Below, one piece after another: positions 34,889 to 42,441 of a DNA stretch of 64,000 bases. This DNA is from Streptomyces sp. WMMB 322. Lineage in GTDB: Bacteria; Actinomycetota; Actinomycetes; Streptomycetales; Streptomycetaceae. Each line of letters starts with the position of its first letter. Positions within the stretch are counted from its first letter, which is position 1. The position numbers and the translations under genes are program-made. The DNA is taken from NCBI RefSeq assembly GCF_900090145.1, contig NZ_FMHI01000023.1:62001-126000 (forward strand). Direction: 5' to 3'. The notes below the pieces were generated by a model. The model made no database searches and had not been told where the DNA came from. It saw nothing but the letters and a program-made list of their open reading frames with translations.

Positions 34889-35450
34889 GCTCTCCTGCCG
34901 AATCTGCTGTTCCTGCCGGTGCCGTCCCGATATGCGCGATTCGGGCACGCCGAATTCGACCGGCACGAGTCCGGTACCCGGCAGCAACGCACACCCTACT
35001 CAGCGTCATGAGTGACCGGAACCACTATTCCTCATCGCTCCCGGCCGGGGAGTCACTTCTTCTGTCCGTTCCGCACCGGATTTCCCGTAGTGGCGGCGGG
35101 CCGGGCATGTGCTGAGCGCATGCCGGTCCGTCCCGTCACCTTTTGCGCCGAGCGGAGTTGCTCATCCTGAGCCCTGCGCGCCTCGGATGCTGCACGGCGC
35201 GTCCGCCGGACCGCGGGAGGTGGATCCCTTCTTCAAGTGGCGTACCCGGACCGCCTGTTCGAAGAAATCGCACAGGAATGGCATGCGGTTGAAAAGTCAA
35301 CTGGTGTGCATGCCACGGAAGTCGGGTGCGTGAGCCCCGCACGCGGGTGACCGCCTTCCCCGGGGCCGGATCCCTCCCTGTGTCGGGGGAGCCGGAGAAG
35401 ACGCACTTCCTGGTATTTTCCGGGCCAATCGGAGCAGGAGGAGGCGCGTG
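34889..35450. other. Long gene-free region upstream of the MgtC-like gene
   Basis: These 562 bp are less GC-rich than their surroundings and hold no convincing gene; a 35-codon frame at 35008-35115 has poor third-position bias. Visible elements are an inverted repeat GTTGA/TCAAC (35288-35301, 4-base centre, MarR- or TetR-like) and TATTTT at 35414-35419, a candidate -10 placed 32 bp before the MgtC start. A long structured leader or an unannotated small RNA is possible. Confidence 0.4.
35414..35419 (+). promoter_or_regulatory. Candidate -10 of the MgtC-like gene
   Basis: TATTTT is unusually AT-rich for this genome and lies 32 bp upstream of the ATG, leaving room for the AGGAGGAGG ribosome-binding site. 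No TTGAC-type -35 was seen. Confidence 0.35.
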
Positions 35451-36212
35451 ATGGGGCTGGCTGCTCCACTGTGGGACGTGCACAACCATCAGGGCTGGTC
35501 CCAGCTCGGTGAGTTGGGCCTGGCGCTGGTCCTCTCCACGCTCATCGGCTGGGAACGGGGCTCGCGTCAGAAGAGCGCCGGACTGCGCACACACGCGCTG
35601 GTCGGCATCGCGAGCGCCCTGATGATGCAGATCTCCCAGTTCGGCTTCAGCAGCGTGCTGGGTGCCGAGGACGTCTCCTTCGACCCCTCCCGCGTCGCCT
35701 CGCAGATCATCACCGGCATCGGGTTCATCGGCGGCGGGCTGATCTTCGTGCGCCGCGACGCCGTGCGCGGCCTCACCACCGCTGCGACGGTCTGGCTCAC
35801 CTGTGCCGTGGGCATGGCCTGCGGCGGCGGCCTCGGCGTGCTGGCGGCGGTGACGACCGCGCTGCACTTCCTCGTCATCCGCGGCTACCCGCTCGTTGCC
35901 GCGCGGCTCTCCACGGGGCCGGGACTCACGGAGTCCACGGTCCGGCTGCGCTACCGCACCGGAGAGGCCCTGCTGCCCCGCCTGATGGAGATGTGCACGA
36001 ACCGGGGGTTCCATATCCTCGGCGTCAGTGTGGAGAGGCTGCCGCGGTTCGAGGAGGTCTCCGAGGCGGAACGTGCACACGCGCGGGAGACCGCACGGGT
36101 GGCTCTCCGGCTGGAGGGCAAGGCGGACGTGCGGACGCTGGCGTCGGAGATGTTCCACACCGCGGGAGTGCTGGGCATGGAGGTGACGACGGACTCCGAT
36201 CCGGGGGAATGA
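35451..36212 (+). CDS. MgtC/SapB-family membrane protein
   Basis: The 253-residue protein has four to five membrane helices in the N-terminal half (LGELGLALVLSTLIGWERGS, RVASQIITGIGFIGGGLIF, LTTAATVWLTCAVGMACGGG) and a cytoplasmic C-terminal ACT-like domain. GWERG, GIGFIGGG and TTAATVW are family signatures. MgtC proteins support survival in low magnesium or acid, often by restraining ATP synthase; direct magnesium transport is not established. The ATG at 35451 follows AGGAGGAGG. A long, structured upstream region precedes it. Confidence 0.9.
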   Translation: MGLAAPLWDVHNHQGWSQLGELGLALVLSTLIGWERGSRQKSAGLRTHALVGIASALMMQISQFGFSSVLGAEDVSFDPSRVASQIITGIGFIGGGLIFVRRDAVRGLTTAATVWLTCAVGMACGGGLGVLAAVTTALHFLVIRGYPLVAARLSTGPGLTESTVRLRYRTGEALLPRLMEMCTNRGFHILGVSVERLPRFEEVSEAERAHARETARVALRLEGKADVRTLASEMFHTAGVLGMEVTTDSDPGE

Positions 36213-36216
36213 ACGT

Positions 36217-37911
36217 GTGGCCTCGGCCCGGGACATGCTACGAAGAGGCATGCCTGCCGCCTCCCGCGCCACATCGCCGAACGCCTCCGACGACTCCTCC
36301 GCATACGATGCCGTCATCGTCGGCGGAGGCCACAACGGTCTCGTCGCCGCCGCGTATCTCGCACGCGCCGGCCAGAGTGTCCTGCTGCTCGAACGCCTGG
36401 GCCGTACCGGCGGAGCCGCCGTCTCCGAGCAGACCTTCCGGGGGGTCGACGCCCGGCTCTCGCGCTACTCGTACCTGGTGAGTCTGCTGCCGCAGCGGAT
36501 CATCGACGACCTCGGGCTGCGCTTCGCCGTACGCAAGCGCGGCGTCTCCTCCTACACGCCGACCGTGCGCGACGGGCGGCCCACGGGGCTCTTCGTCGGC
36601 GACGGCACGGCCCGCACCCGGGAGTCCTTCGCCCGGCTCACCGGAGGGGAGAGGGAGTTCGAGGCGTGGGAGCGCTTCTACACCATGACGCAGCGAGTCG
36701 CCCAGAAGGTCTTTCCCACCCTCACCGAACCGCTCCCCACCCGCGAGGAGTTGAAGAGGCGGATCGGCGAGGACGACACGTGGGAGGCGCTGTTCGAGCG
36801 CCCGCTCGGCGAGGCCGTCGAGGAGTACTTCACCGACGACCTGGTCCGGGGCGTCGTGCTGACCGACGGGCTCATCGGCACCTTCAGCCATGCGCACGAC
36901 CCGTCTCTGCTGCAGAACCGCTGCTTCCTTTACCACGTCATCGGGGGCGGCACCGGCGACTGGGACGTGCCCGTCGGCGGCATGGGTGCGCTCACCGACG
37001 CCCTCGCCGACGCCGCACGCTCCGCCGGTGCCCGGATCCGTACCGGGCACACGGTGCAGCGCATCGACACCGACGGCACCACCGCCGAGGTGCGCTACCG
37101 CACCGACGAGGGGGAGGGCACGGTGGCGGCCCGCCGCGTCCTGGTCAACGCCTCACCACAGGCGCTGTCGCAGATGCTCGGCGGGGAGCAGGGGGCGGCG
37201 TCCGGGGCCGGGCGGCGCGGTGAAAGCCCCGTCAGCGGCTCGCAGTTGAAGGTCAACATGCTGCTGCGGCGCCTTCCCGGCCTGAAGGACACCGCCGTCG
37301 ACGCGCGGGAGGCCTTCTCGGGCACCTTCCATGTCGCGGAGGGGTACGAACAGCTGGCCGAGGCCCACCGGCAGGCGGCGGCGGGAGAGCTGCCGGGGGC
37401 GCCTCCCTCCGAGCTGTACTGCCACTCACTCACCGATCCGAGCATCCTGGCCCCGGAACTGGCCGCTGAAGGCTTCCAGACGCTCACCCTGTTCGGGCTG
37501 CTCACTCCCGCCGAGTGCTTCGAGGCCGGGAGCGCCTCCGAGCGGGACGCCCTGCGTGACGCGGCTCTTGCCCGTACGCTCGCCGAACTCGACCGTCACC
37601 TGGCGGAGCCCGTCGGCGACTGCCTCGCACACGACGCCGACGGCAGGCCGTGCATCGAGGCGAAGACTCCCCGGGATCTCGAAGGCGAACTGCGGCTGCC
37701 GGGCGGCCACATCTTCCACGGGGACCTCTCCTTCCCCTGGGCCGCCGAAGAGGGCGGTGGACGCTGGGGGGTGGAGACGGCGCACCCCAACGTGCTTCTG
37801 TGCGGCGCCGGTTCGGTACGCGGTGGCGGTGTCAGTGGCATCGGCGGGCACAACGCCGCGATGGCGGTGCTGGAAGCCGAGGGCGGCCGGGTGGCGGCGC
37901 AGGTGCGGTGA
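36217..37911 (+). CDS. Phytoene-desaturase/PYROXD2-like FAD oxidoreductase
   Basis: The 564-residue flavoprotein has an N-terminal FAD motif VIVGGGHNGLVAAAYLARAG followed by LLLERLGRTGGAA, a central GTGDWDVPVGGMGALTDALA, and a C-terminal FAD motif with LCGAGSVRGGGVSGIGGHNAA. This is the CrtI-related PYROXD2 group, NAD(P)/FAD-dependent enzymes with poorly known substrates. There are no crt genes in the window, so carotenoid desaturation is unlikely. The GTG at 36217 is preceded by GGGGGA about 9 bp upstream; ATGs at 36235 and 36250 are alternatives. It begins 4 bp after the MgtC-like gene and is probably co-transcribed. Confidence 0.87.
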   Translation: MASARDMLRRGMPAASRATSPNASDDSSAYDAVIVGGGHNGLVAAAYLARAGQSVLLLERLGRTGGAAVSEQTFRGVDARLSRYSYLVSLLPQRIIDDLGLRFAVRKRGVSSYTPTVRDGRPTGLFVGDGTARTRESFARLTGGEREFEAWERFYTMTQRVAQKVFPTLTEPLPTREELKRRIGEDDTWEALFERPLGEAVEEYFTDDLVRGVVLTDGLIGTFSHAHDPSLLQNRCFLYHVIGGGTGDWDVPVGGMGALTDALADAARSAGARIRTGHTVQRIDTDGTTAEVRYRTDEGEGTVAARRVLVNASPQALSQMLGGEQGAASGAGRRGESPVSGSQLKVNMLLRRLPGLKDTAVDAREAFSGTFHVAEGYEQLAEAHRQAAAGELPGAPPSELYCHSLTDPSILAPELAAEGFQTLTLFGLLTPAECFEAGSASERDALRDAALARTLAELDRHLAEPVGDCLAHDADGRPCIEAKTPRDLEGELRLPGGHIFHGDLSFPWAAEEGGGRWGVETAHPNVLLCGAGSVRGGGVSGIGGHNAAMAVLEAEGGRVAAQVR

Positions 37912-37974
37912 GTGCTCCGACCCGGGCGCCGCCGGGCCGGGCCGCCGGTCGCCGGTTTCTGCCCGGCGTCGTCT

Positions 37975-38134
37975 GCCACGCTTGCAGAAGGACATGGAGG
38001 CCGTGGCCGAGCGCATCCCGCTCGGCACGTTCGTCACCGTCGAGGACGGCGGGCACATGGTGCACGAGCAGCGTCCCAAGGAATTCGCCGCGGCCGTGCA
38101 GACGTTCCTGGCGGGCGGCGCCCCGGCACGGTGA
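37975..38134 (+). pseudogene. C-terminal remnant of an alpha/beta hydrolase
   Basis: After the oxidoreductase a short frame encodes KDMEAVAERIPLGTFVTVED then GGHMVHEQRPKEFAAAVQTF and a stop at 38134. GGHMVHEQRP is the catalytic-histidine region at the end of an alpha/beta hydrolase. The remaining 200-odd residues of such an enzyme are absent upstream, so this looks like the leftover of a deletion. Confidence 0.6.
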
Positions 38135-38177
38135 CCACCCGTGCCCGTGGCGGCTCGCAAAGCGGTACCCACACCTC

Positions 38178-38205
38178 TAGAGTGATTGTTGAAGAGCAAA
38201 TCACT
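38178..38205 (+). promoter_or_regulatory. Promoter with overlapping inverted repeat before the VOC gene
   Basis: TAGAGT (38178-38183) fits a -10 element. An inverted repeat AGTGATT (38181-38187) and AATCACT (38199-38205) with an 11-base centre overlaps it and the expected start of transcription, the classic position for a repressor. The ATG follows at 38224 behind GGGAGG. Confidence 0.45.
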
Positions 38206-38223
38206 TCTGCAGGGAGGTCCGTG

Positions 38224-38739
38224 ATGGCTGAGCCCGAGGGATCGGCACTGGAGGAACTGCGTACCCGGCGGGAGACCCTGCGGGAACGCTATCTGCGCGC
38301 CGCCCCCGGCCGGCCCGCCACCACAGCCGCCGGCGTCCACCACGTCGCCTTCATCTGCCGGGACGTGGAGGAGACCATCCGCTTCTACCAGGACCTGCTG
38401 GGCTTCCCCCTCGTCGAACTCGTCGAGAACCGCGACTACAAGGGCTCCACGCACTTCTTCTTCGACATCGGCAACGGCAACCTGCTCGGCTTCTTCGACT
38501 TCCCCGGCCACGACCACCCGGAGTTCGCCGAGACCGTCGGCGGTGTACAGCACCTGGCGCTGTCGATGACGGACGAAGCCCACTCCGCGGCCCGCAGCGC
38601 CCTCGACTCCGCGGGCATCGAGTACGCCGGTCCGGACCGCGGAGTGGAGGAGAGCCTGTACTTGAAGGACCCCAACGGCGTGCCCGTCGAGCTGTACCGG
38701 GAGCGGCTCGGGGTCTTCAACGGCAAGAAGATCGTCTGA
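38224..38739 (+). CDS. VOC-family (glyoxalase-fold) protein
   Basis: The 171-residue protein has a leading helix, then a vicinal-oxygen-chelate domain: VHHVAFICRDVEETIRFYQD, LGFPLVELVENRD, GGVQHLALSMTDEA and LYLKDPNGVPVELYRER. The spaced His and Glu residues could hold a divalent metal as in glyoxalases and dioxygenases. The substrate is unknown; functions range from lactoylglutathione lyase-like to resistance proteins. GGGAGG precedes the ATG. The palindromic element at its promoter suggests a repressor-controlled, inducible gene. Confidence 0.9.
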   Translation: MAEPEGSALEELRTRRETLRERYLRAAPGRPATTAAGVHHVAFICRDVEETIRFYQDLLGFPLVELVENRDYKGSTHFFFDIGNGNLLGFFDFPGHDHPEFAETVGGVQHLALSMTDEAHSAARSALDSAGIEYAGPDRGVEESLYLKDPNGVPVELYRERLGVFNGKKIV

Positions 38740-38855
38740 GGACGCCCCTGCGACCGGCCGCCGGCCCGAATCCACATCGGCACAGCTCTGTCCGCTGCCC
38801 CTCGCCGCTCGTTACGCTGAAGCCCCTTCCGATGAGAGAAACAGGAGGAGCGCAC

Positions 38856-39086
38856 GTGGCCGAGCGCACCACCACCAGCACCGCGACAAGGCCGGACCTC
38901 GATCTCACCAACGCCCGCTGGCAGTCGGGCACCCAGCAGATGGGCGGCGTCGAGATCGCCTTCGTGGAGGGCTACATCGCGATGCGCAACGGCCGCACAC
39001 CCGAGATCCCGGCGGTCATCTTCTCGCCGGGGGAGTGGAACGCGTTCGTGCTCGGTGCGCGCGACGGACGCTTCGACCTCACCTGA
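38856..39086 (+). CDS. DUF397 protein
   Basis: The 76-residue protein carries a DUF397 domain (LTNARWQSGTQQMGGVEIAF, then VIFSPGEWNAFVLGARDG). The GTG at 38856 sits 5 bp after AGGAGGAG, favouring it over an ATG at 38832. DUF397 proteins such as BldB-associated and Scr/WhiJ-type partners usually lie beside an XRE-type regulator and antagonise it. No such regulator gene is adjacent here, so this copy is an orphan. Its end overlaps a minus-strand small gene candidate by 8 bp. Confidence 0.88.
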   Translation: MAERTTTSTATRPDLDLTNARWQSGTQQMGGVEIAFVEGYIAMRNGRTPEIPAVIFSPGEWNAFVLGARDGRFDLT

Positions 39087-39312
39087 CACCCTGCTGCGGC
39101 GAAGCCCAACGCCTGTGCGCGCTGCGGCAGTTCACGCTCACAGCGTTGCCCGTGAGCCACCGGTCGCCGTTAGCCGCTGCGCCGCAGTGGACGGGCTCCC
39201 GGACGCGGGTGCTTGTCCACCGGCCGGCCGCGGAGGCACCCCGCCGGAGCGCACGGGCGCCGGCGCGGACGGCAGGCCCACGGGCCGCAGCCTGCGCCGC
39301 CTGCACCGTCAT
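39079..39312 (-). CDS. Possible small Arg/Ala-rich protein
   Basis: A 77-residue frame begins MTVQAAQAAARGPAVRAG directly behind a strong GGGAGGTCACC ribosome-binding site, with mostly GC-ending codons. It fills part of an otherwise empty 386-bp gap. No family, membrane segment or motif was recognised. The ribosome-binding site is the best argument that it is real; chance cannot be excluded. Confidence 0.4.
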   Translation of the reverse strand: MTVQAAQAAARGPAVRAGARALRRGASAAGRWTSTRVREPVHCGAAANGDRWLTGNAVSVNCRSAHRRWASPQQGVR

Positions 39313-39460
39313 GGTGACCTCCCGTACCTCCAAAGCGGCCGGCCCGGAACCGCCTGCTTCCGGGTCAGGTGACGGTACGGCTCACAGGCTCCGGATCGGT
39401 GGCAGTGACAGGTCCGTGACCATGATGAGACGCCCCCGGGGAGAGGCACGCCGTGGGACG

Positions 39461-39466
39461 TACCAT
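39461..39466 (+). promoter_or_regulatory. Candidate -10 for a leaderless transcript
   Basis: TACCAT fits TANNNT and ends 6 bp before the ATG at 39473, compatible with a leaderless message. The intervening gap 39313-39460 shows no other feature. Confidence 0.35.
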
Positions 39467-39472
39467 GTCCGC

Positions 39473-39970
39473 ATGTCCTTCCTCCGCCGTCGCAGCGCGT
39501 CCGTGCCCGCAGGTCCGGACTTCGATGTCCTGGCCATGGACCCGACCGACTGGCCCGGCAATCTCGGTGCGGGCCTGCTGCCCGCACCTGACGGCACCTG
39601 CCAGGGCGTCTTCCTGCGCTACGACCTGTTCGGCGGCCGCGGCCCGGCGATGATCATCGGCAACCTGCCGGAGGGCTCACCGGCCCGCGAGGTCACCGGC
39701 AGCCAGGTGCCCTTCGAGGTGGCGCAGCTGATGGCGGCGCTGGAGAACGACGAGGCGATCGAAGTCACCGGGGTCGAGGACGATCCGGTGATGCACGAGG
39801 ACAACCTGCTGATCGTGCGCCGCGTGAAGTGCTCCGAGGAGCGCGTCTCGTGCGTGCAGTTCGACCGCAGCGACGGGGTGCTCGTGACCATCGCGAGCTG
39901 GGACCGTCCCATCACCAACGACCTCTACGCGCTGCTGAAGCCGCTGCCGGCCGAGATGTTCCAGCACTGA
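39473..39970 (+). CDS. Conserved actinobacterial protein of unknown function
   Basis: The 165-residue soluble protein begins MSFLRRRSASVPAGPDFDVL and contains MDPTDWPGNLGAGLLPAPDG, LRYDLFGGRGPAMIIGNLPE and a C-terminal DRPITNDLYALLKPLPAEMF. It is predicted to be mixed alpha/beta with no membrane segment or catalytic motif. I do not recognise a named family. The start is supported by a -10-like element just upstream, suggesting a leaderless transcript. It is followed by a very strong bidirectional hairpin. Confidence 0.7.
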   Translation: MSFLRRRSASVPAGPDFDVLAMDPTDWPGNLGAGLLPAPDGTCQGVFLRYDLFGGRGPAMIIGNLPEGSPAREVTGSQVPFEVAQLMAALENDEAIEVTGVEDDPVMHEDNLLIVRRVKCSEERVSCVQFDRSDGVLVTIASWDRPITNDLYALLKPLPAEMFQH

Positions 39971-40026
39971 CCCGCCCCCGGCCGTCACGGGCCGGAGCCC
40001 TCCGGCACCGAACAGCCCGCGCGCCC

Positions 40027-40094
40027 GCGGCAGGGGCCCGGCAGCCCCGGACGGCACCTTGCCGGTGCCGGCCGCGGTGCCGGGCCCCTGCCGC
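40027..40094. terminator. Bidirectional terminator with nested hairpin
   Basis: GCGGCAGGGGCCCGGCA (40027-40043) is perfectly complementary to 40078-40094, a 17-bp stem. The 34-base loop contains a second hairpin, GGCACC (40053-40058) with GGTGCC (40064-40069). It sits between two convergent genes. Confidence 0.8.
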
Positions 40095-40113
40095 ACTTCC
40101 GGAGCCGGATCCG

Positions 40114-42237
40114 TCAGGAGCGGATCACCTTCACGTCCTCCGCCTTGACGAATGCGACGCGGTGCCCCAGCTGGATCTGGTAGTACGTGAGATCGCCGCG
40201 CACCACCTTGAACTTCTCGGCCTCCGGGTCGAACTCCTTGGCGTAGAGATACTCACCGCGCGTCTTGAGCCCCGCGGCGTACGCCTGGCCCGCCTTGATC
40301 CGGTAAGGCAGCGGCGAGAGCTCCTGCGCCGGGATGCCCTCCGGGTAGGCCTCCTTCTCCGGGTAGGCCCGCCCGTACACCGGGATCTCGTCCTTGCCGT
40401 CCGCGGGGACGATCAGCCTGCCCCGGGCGGGAACCGCCGTGGGCTGCTTCTTCGGGTTGTGGAACCAGGCCTTCTGCCCGAGGTACCAGATCGCCGTCCA
40501 GTCGCCCTTGCGGCCGGCCACGGCGTACTGCTGTCCCGTGCTGGCCCGGGCGCCGGTGTCGTTGACGCCGGTGGTGGACTTCCCGCCGGGGTGCAGCCCG
40601 ATGTCCTGGACCAGCTCCGAGTCCGCGTCGGGCGCGGTGTGCAGGCGCACCGCGCCCGAGCCGTGTGCCGGGCAGGGGTCGCCCGAGTCGTCGCACTTGG
40701 TGTACTCCGGGCGGTGCTTGCGGTAGTCCGGCCTGATGGTCAGCAGCTTGCCGTCCGGTGCGCCCTTCGACGTGAACGGCCGTCCCAGCAGCGTGAAGTA
40801 GTGCTGCCAGTCGAAGTAGGGACCCGGATCGGTGTGCATGCCGGGGATGTTGGCGCTCGTCACGCCGGGAACGTTGTCGTGACCGAGGATGTGCTGCCGG
40901 TCCAGAGGGATGTCGTACTTGTCCACGAGGTAGCGCACCAGGCGGGCCGAGGAGCGGTACATCGCCTCGGTGTACCAGGCGTCGGGATCGGTGAGGAAAC
41001 CCTCGTGCTCCAGGCCCACCGACTTGGCGTTGACGTACCAGTTCCCCGCATGCCAGGCGGCGTCCTTGCCCCGTACGTGCTGGGCGATGTGCCCGTCGGA
41101 GGAGCGCAGCGAGTAGTTCCAGGACACGTACTCCGGGTCCTGGATCAGGTCCATCACGGTGTCCCAGTTGCCCTCGGTGTCGTGCACGACGATGTAGTCG
41201 ACCGAGGCGGAGGCGGGCCTGCGGGCCTTGTCGTGGTTGCCGTAGTTCGGGTTGCCGTCGTCGTCCGTGTACTCCTCGTACGGGGCCGGCAGCCACTCGC
41301 ACGACACGCTGCGGGGGCATTCGGGCTTCTGCCCGGGGGCGGAGCGCAGCCCCGCCTGCCCGGTTCCGTCCACCTGTGAGGGGTCCGCGCGCAGAGCGGG
41401 GTCGGCGTCGAGCCGCACCCGCTGGCCCGAGTCCGTGGTGCGCTGCTCGCCCGAGCGCATCACGTCGAAGACGTCGTCCGCGAATGCCGTGCCGGTGCCG
41501 CGCTCGGACGCGGCCGGAAAGGAGGCCACCGCGCCGTACCAGTCCGCCGGGTCCGGACTCAGGGGACGTCCCAGCTTCTTCTGAGCGGCCGCGAGCAGCG
41601 CGGCGCCGCCCCGCAGGTTCGCGGCCGTGGACTCGCGCAGTTCCTTCCGGGTCAGGCCCGTCAGCTTCGCCGCCCGTTCGGCTGTGCGAAGCCGGGCCGG
41701 CAGCTCGCCGGGCTTCAGGGCCTCGTCGCCGTCCGTGGCCGCGGCGGTCTTGAGCGCAGGACGTGCCGTGTCACCGCGCGGGTCCTCCGAGCCGGAGCCG
41801 AAGTGGCCGCCGTGCGCGGCGGCGGACCGGGCCAGCGCCGTTCGGGCGTCCGTCAGGTGCATCGGTCCGTACCCGCCGGAGACGCTGGGGGCACCGCCGT
41901 GAGCGTCCCACCGGGACTGCAGGTAGGACACCCCGAGCAGCACGCTCTCAGGGACGTCGTGGTCCTCGGCGGCGTCCGCGAACTGCTGCTGGAGTCGTGA
42001 GGTGCCGCGCTGCTCCGCCGTCGCGTACGGGCCGGCGGAGACCAGCGGGAGCAGCAGGGCCGCCGCGGCGACGCCGGTGCCGGCGGCCCACAGGGCACGC
42101 GCGCGGCGTGCGCGCGGCGCGCCCTTGCCGAACGCACCACGGGCAAGGCGTCTGAGCGGGTCGGGAGCTTCGGGAACGGGACCAGAACTTCCGGGTGATC
42201 CGGGCAATGCGGCCTCCTCGGTCGGGGCTCGTCGCAT
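40114..42237 (-). CDS. N-acetylmuramoyl-L-alanine amidase (Amidase_2), exported
   Basis: The roughly 707-residue protein has a basic N-terminus and a signal or anchor helix (RALWAAGTGVAAAALLLPLV), a helical region of about 200 residues, then a zinc amidase domain. Metal ligands are expected from IVVHDTEGNWDTV and MHTDPGPYFDW; HAGNWYVNAKSVGLEHEG and HILGHDNVPG also fit the family. The C-terminal part looks SH3-like and may bind cell wall. It should cleave the bond between muramic acid and the stem peptide outside the membrane. The ATG at 42237 is preferred because TTGACG and TACCTC 17 bp apart lie over an upstream ATG at 42279. Confidence 0.88.
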   Translation of the reverse strand: MRRAPTEEAALPGSPGSSGPVPEAPDPLRRLARGAFGKGAPRARRARALWAAGTGVAAAALLLPLVSAGPYATAEQRGTSRLQQQFADAAEDHDVPESVLLGVSYLQSRWDAHGGAPSVSGGYGPMHLTDARTALARSAAAHGGHFGSGSEDPRGDTARPALKTAAATDGDEALKPGELPARLRTAERAAKLTGLTRKELRESTAANLRGGAALLAAAQKKLGRPLSPDPADWYGAVASFPAASERGTGTAFADDVFDVMRSGEQRTTDSGQRVRLDADPALRADPSQVDGTGQAGLRSAPGQKPECPRSVSCEWLPAPYEEYTDDDGNPNYGNHDKARRPASASVDYIVVHDTEGNWDTVMDLIQDPEYVSWNYSLRSSDGHIAQHVRGKDAAWHAGNWYVNAKSVGLEHEGFLTDPDAWYTEAMYRSSARLVRYLVDKYDIPLDRQHILGHDNVPGVTSANIPGMHTDPGPYFDWQHYFTLLGRPFTSKGAPDGKLLTIRPDYRKHRPEYTKCDDSGDPCPAHGSGAVRLHTAPDADSELVQDIGLHPGGKSTTGVNDTGARASTGQQYAVAGRKGDWTAIWYLGQKAWFHNPKKQPTAVPARGRLIVPADGKDEIPVYGRAYPEKEAYPEGIPAQELSPLPYRIKAGQAYAAGLKTRGEYLYAKEFDPEAEKFKVVRGDLTYYQIQLGHRVAFVKAEDVKVIRS

Positions 42238-42257
42238 GCAAGTGCGAGCAGGCCTCA

Positions 42258-42286
42258 GAGGTATCGGTTGCCCGACCATCCGTCAA
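42258..42286 (-). promoter_or_regulatory. Candidate promoter of the amidase gene
   Basis: On the minus strand TTGACG (42286-42281) and TACCTC (42263-42258) are 17 bp apart. The -10 lacks the final T. If real, translation must begin downstream, at 42237. Confidence 0.35.
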
Positions 42287-42357
42287 TGACCGCAGGAGGA
42301 GGAGAAGTCGCACGTCAGCGTGGTGTGTTCGGGAGCACGCGGGGTGCCTGCACCGAG

Positions 42358-42397
42358 CTGCGGGGCGTCACCTGTCCAGACCGGTGACGCCCCGCAG
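42358..42397 (-). terminator. Terminator hairpin of the phosphotransferase gene
   Basis: CTGCGGGGCGTCACC (42358-42372) pairs perfectly with GGTGACGCCCCGCAG (42383-42397): 15-bp stem, 10-base loop. It lies 45 bp beyond the stop codon of the minus-strand phosphotransferase gene. Confidence 0.8.
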
Positions 42398-42441
42398 GTG
42401 ACGAGCGGATACGGGCCGGAGCCCCCGCTCGCCGGCAGGTT

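Noticed and set aside
35136..36335. A 399-codon minus-strand frame across the MgtC-like gene
   Set aside because: It is antisense to a clear MgtC family gene and has no start signal or domain.
36217..37911. Carotenoid biosynthesis gene (crtI)
   Set aside because: No other crt genes are nearby and the C-terminal wording fits the PYROXD2 group better.
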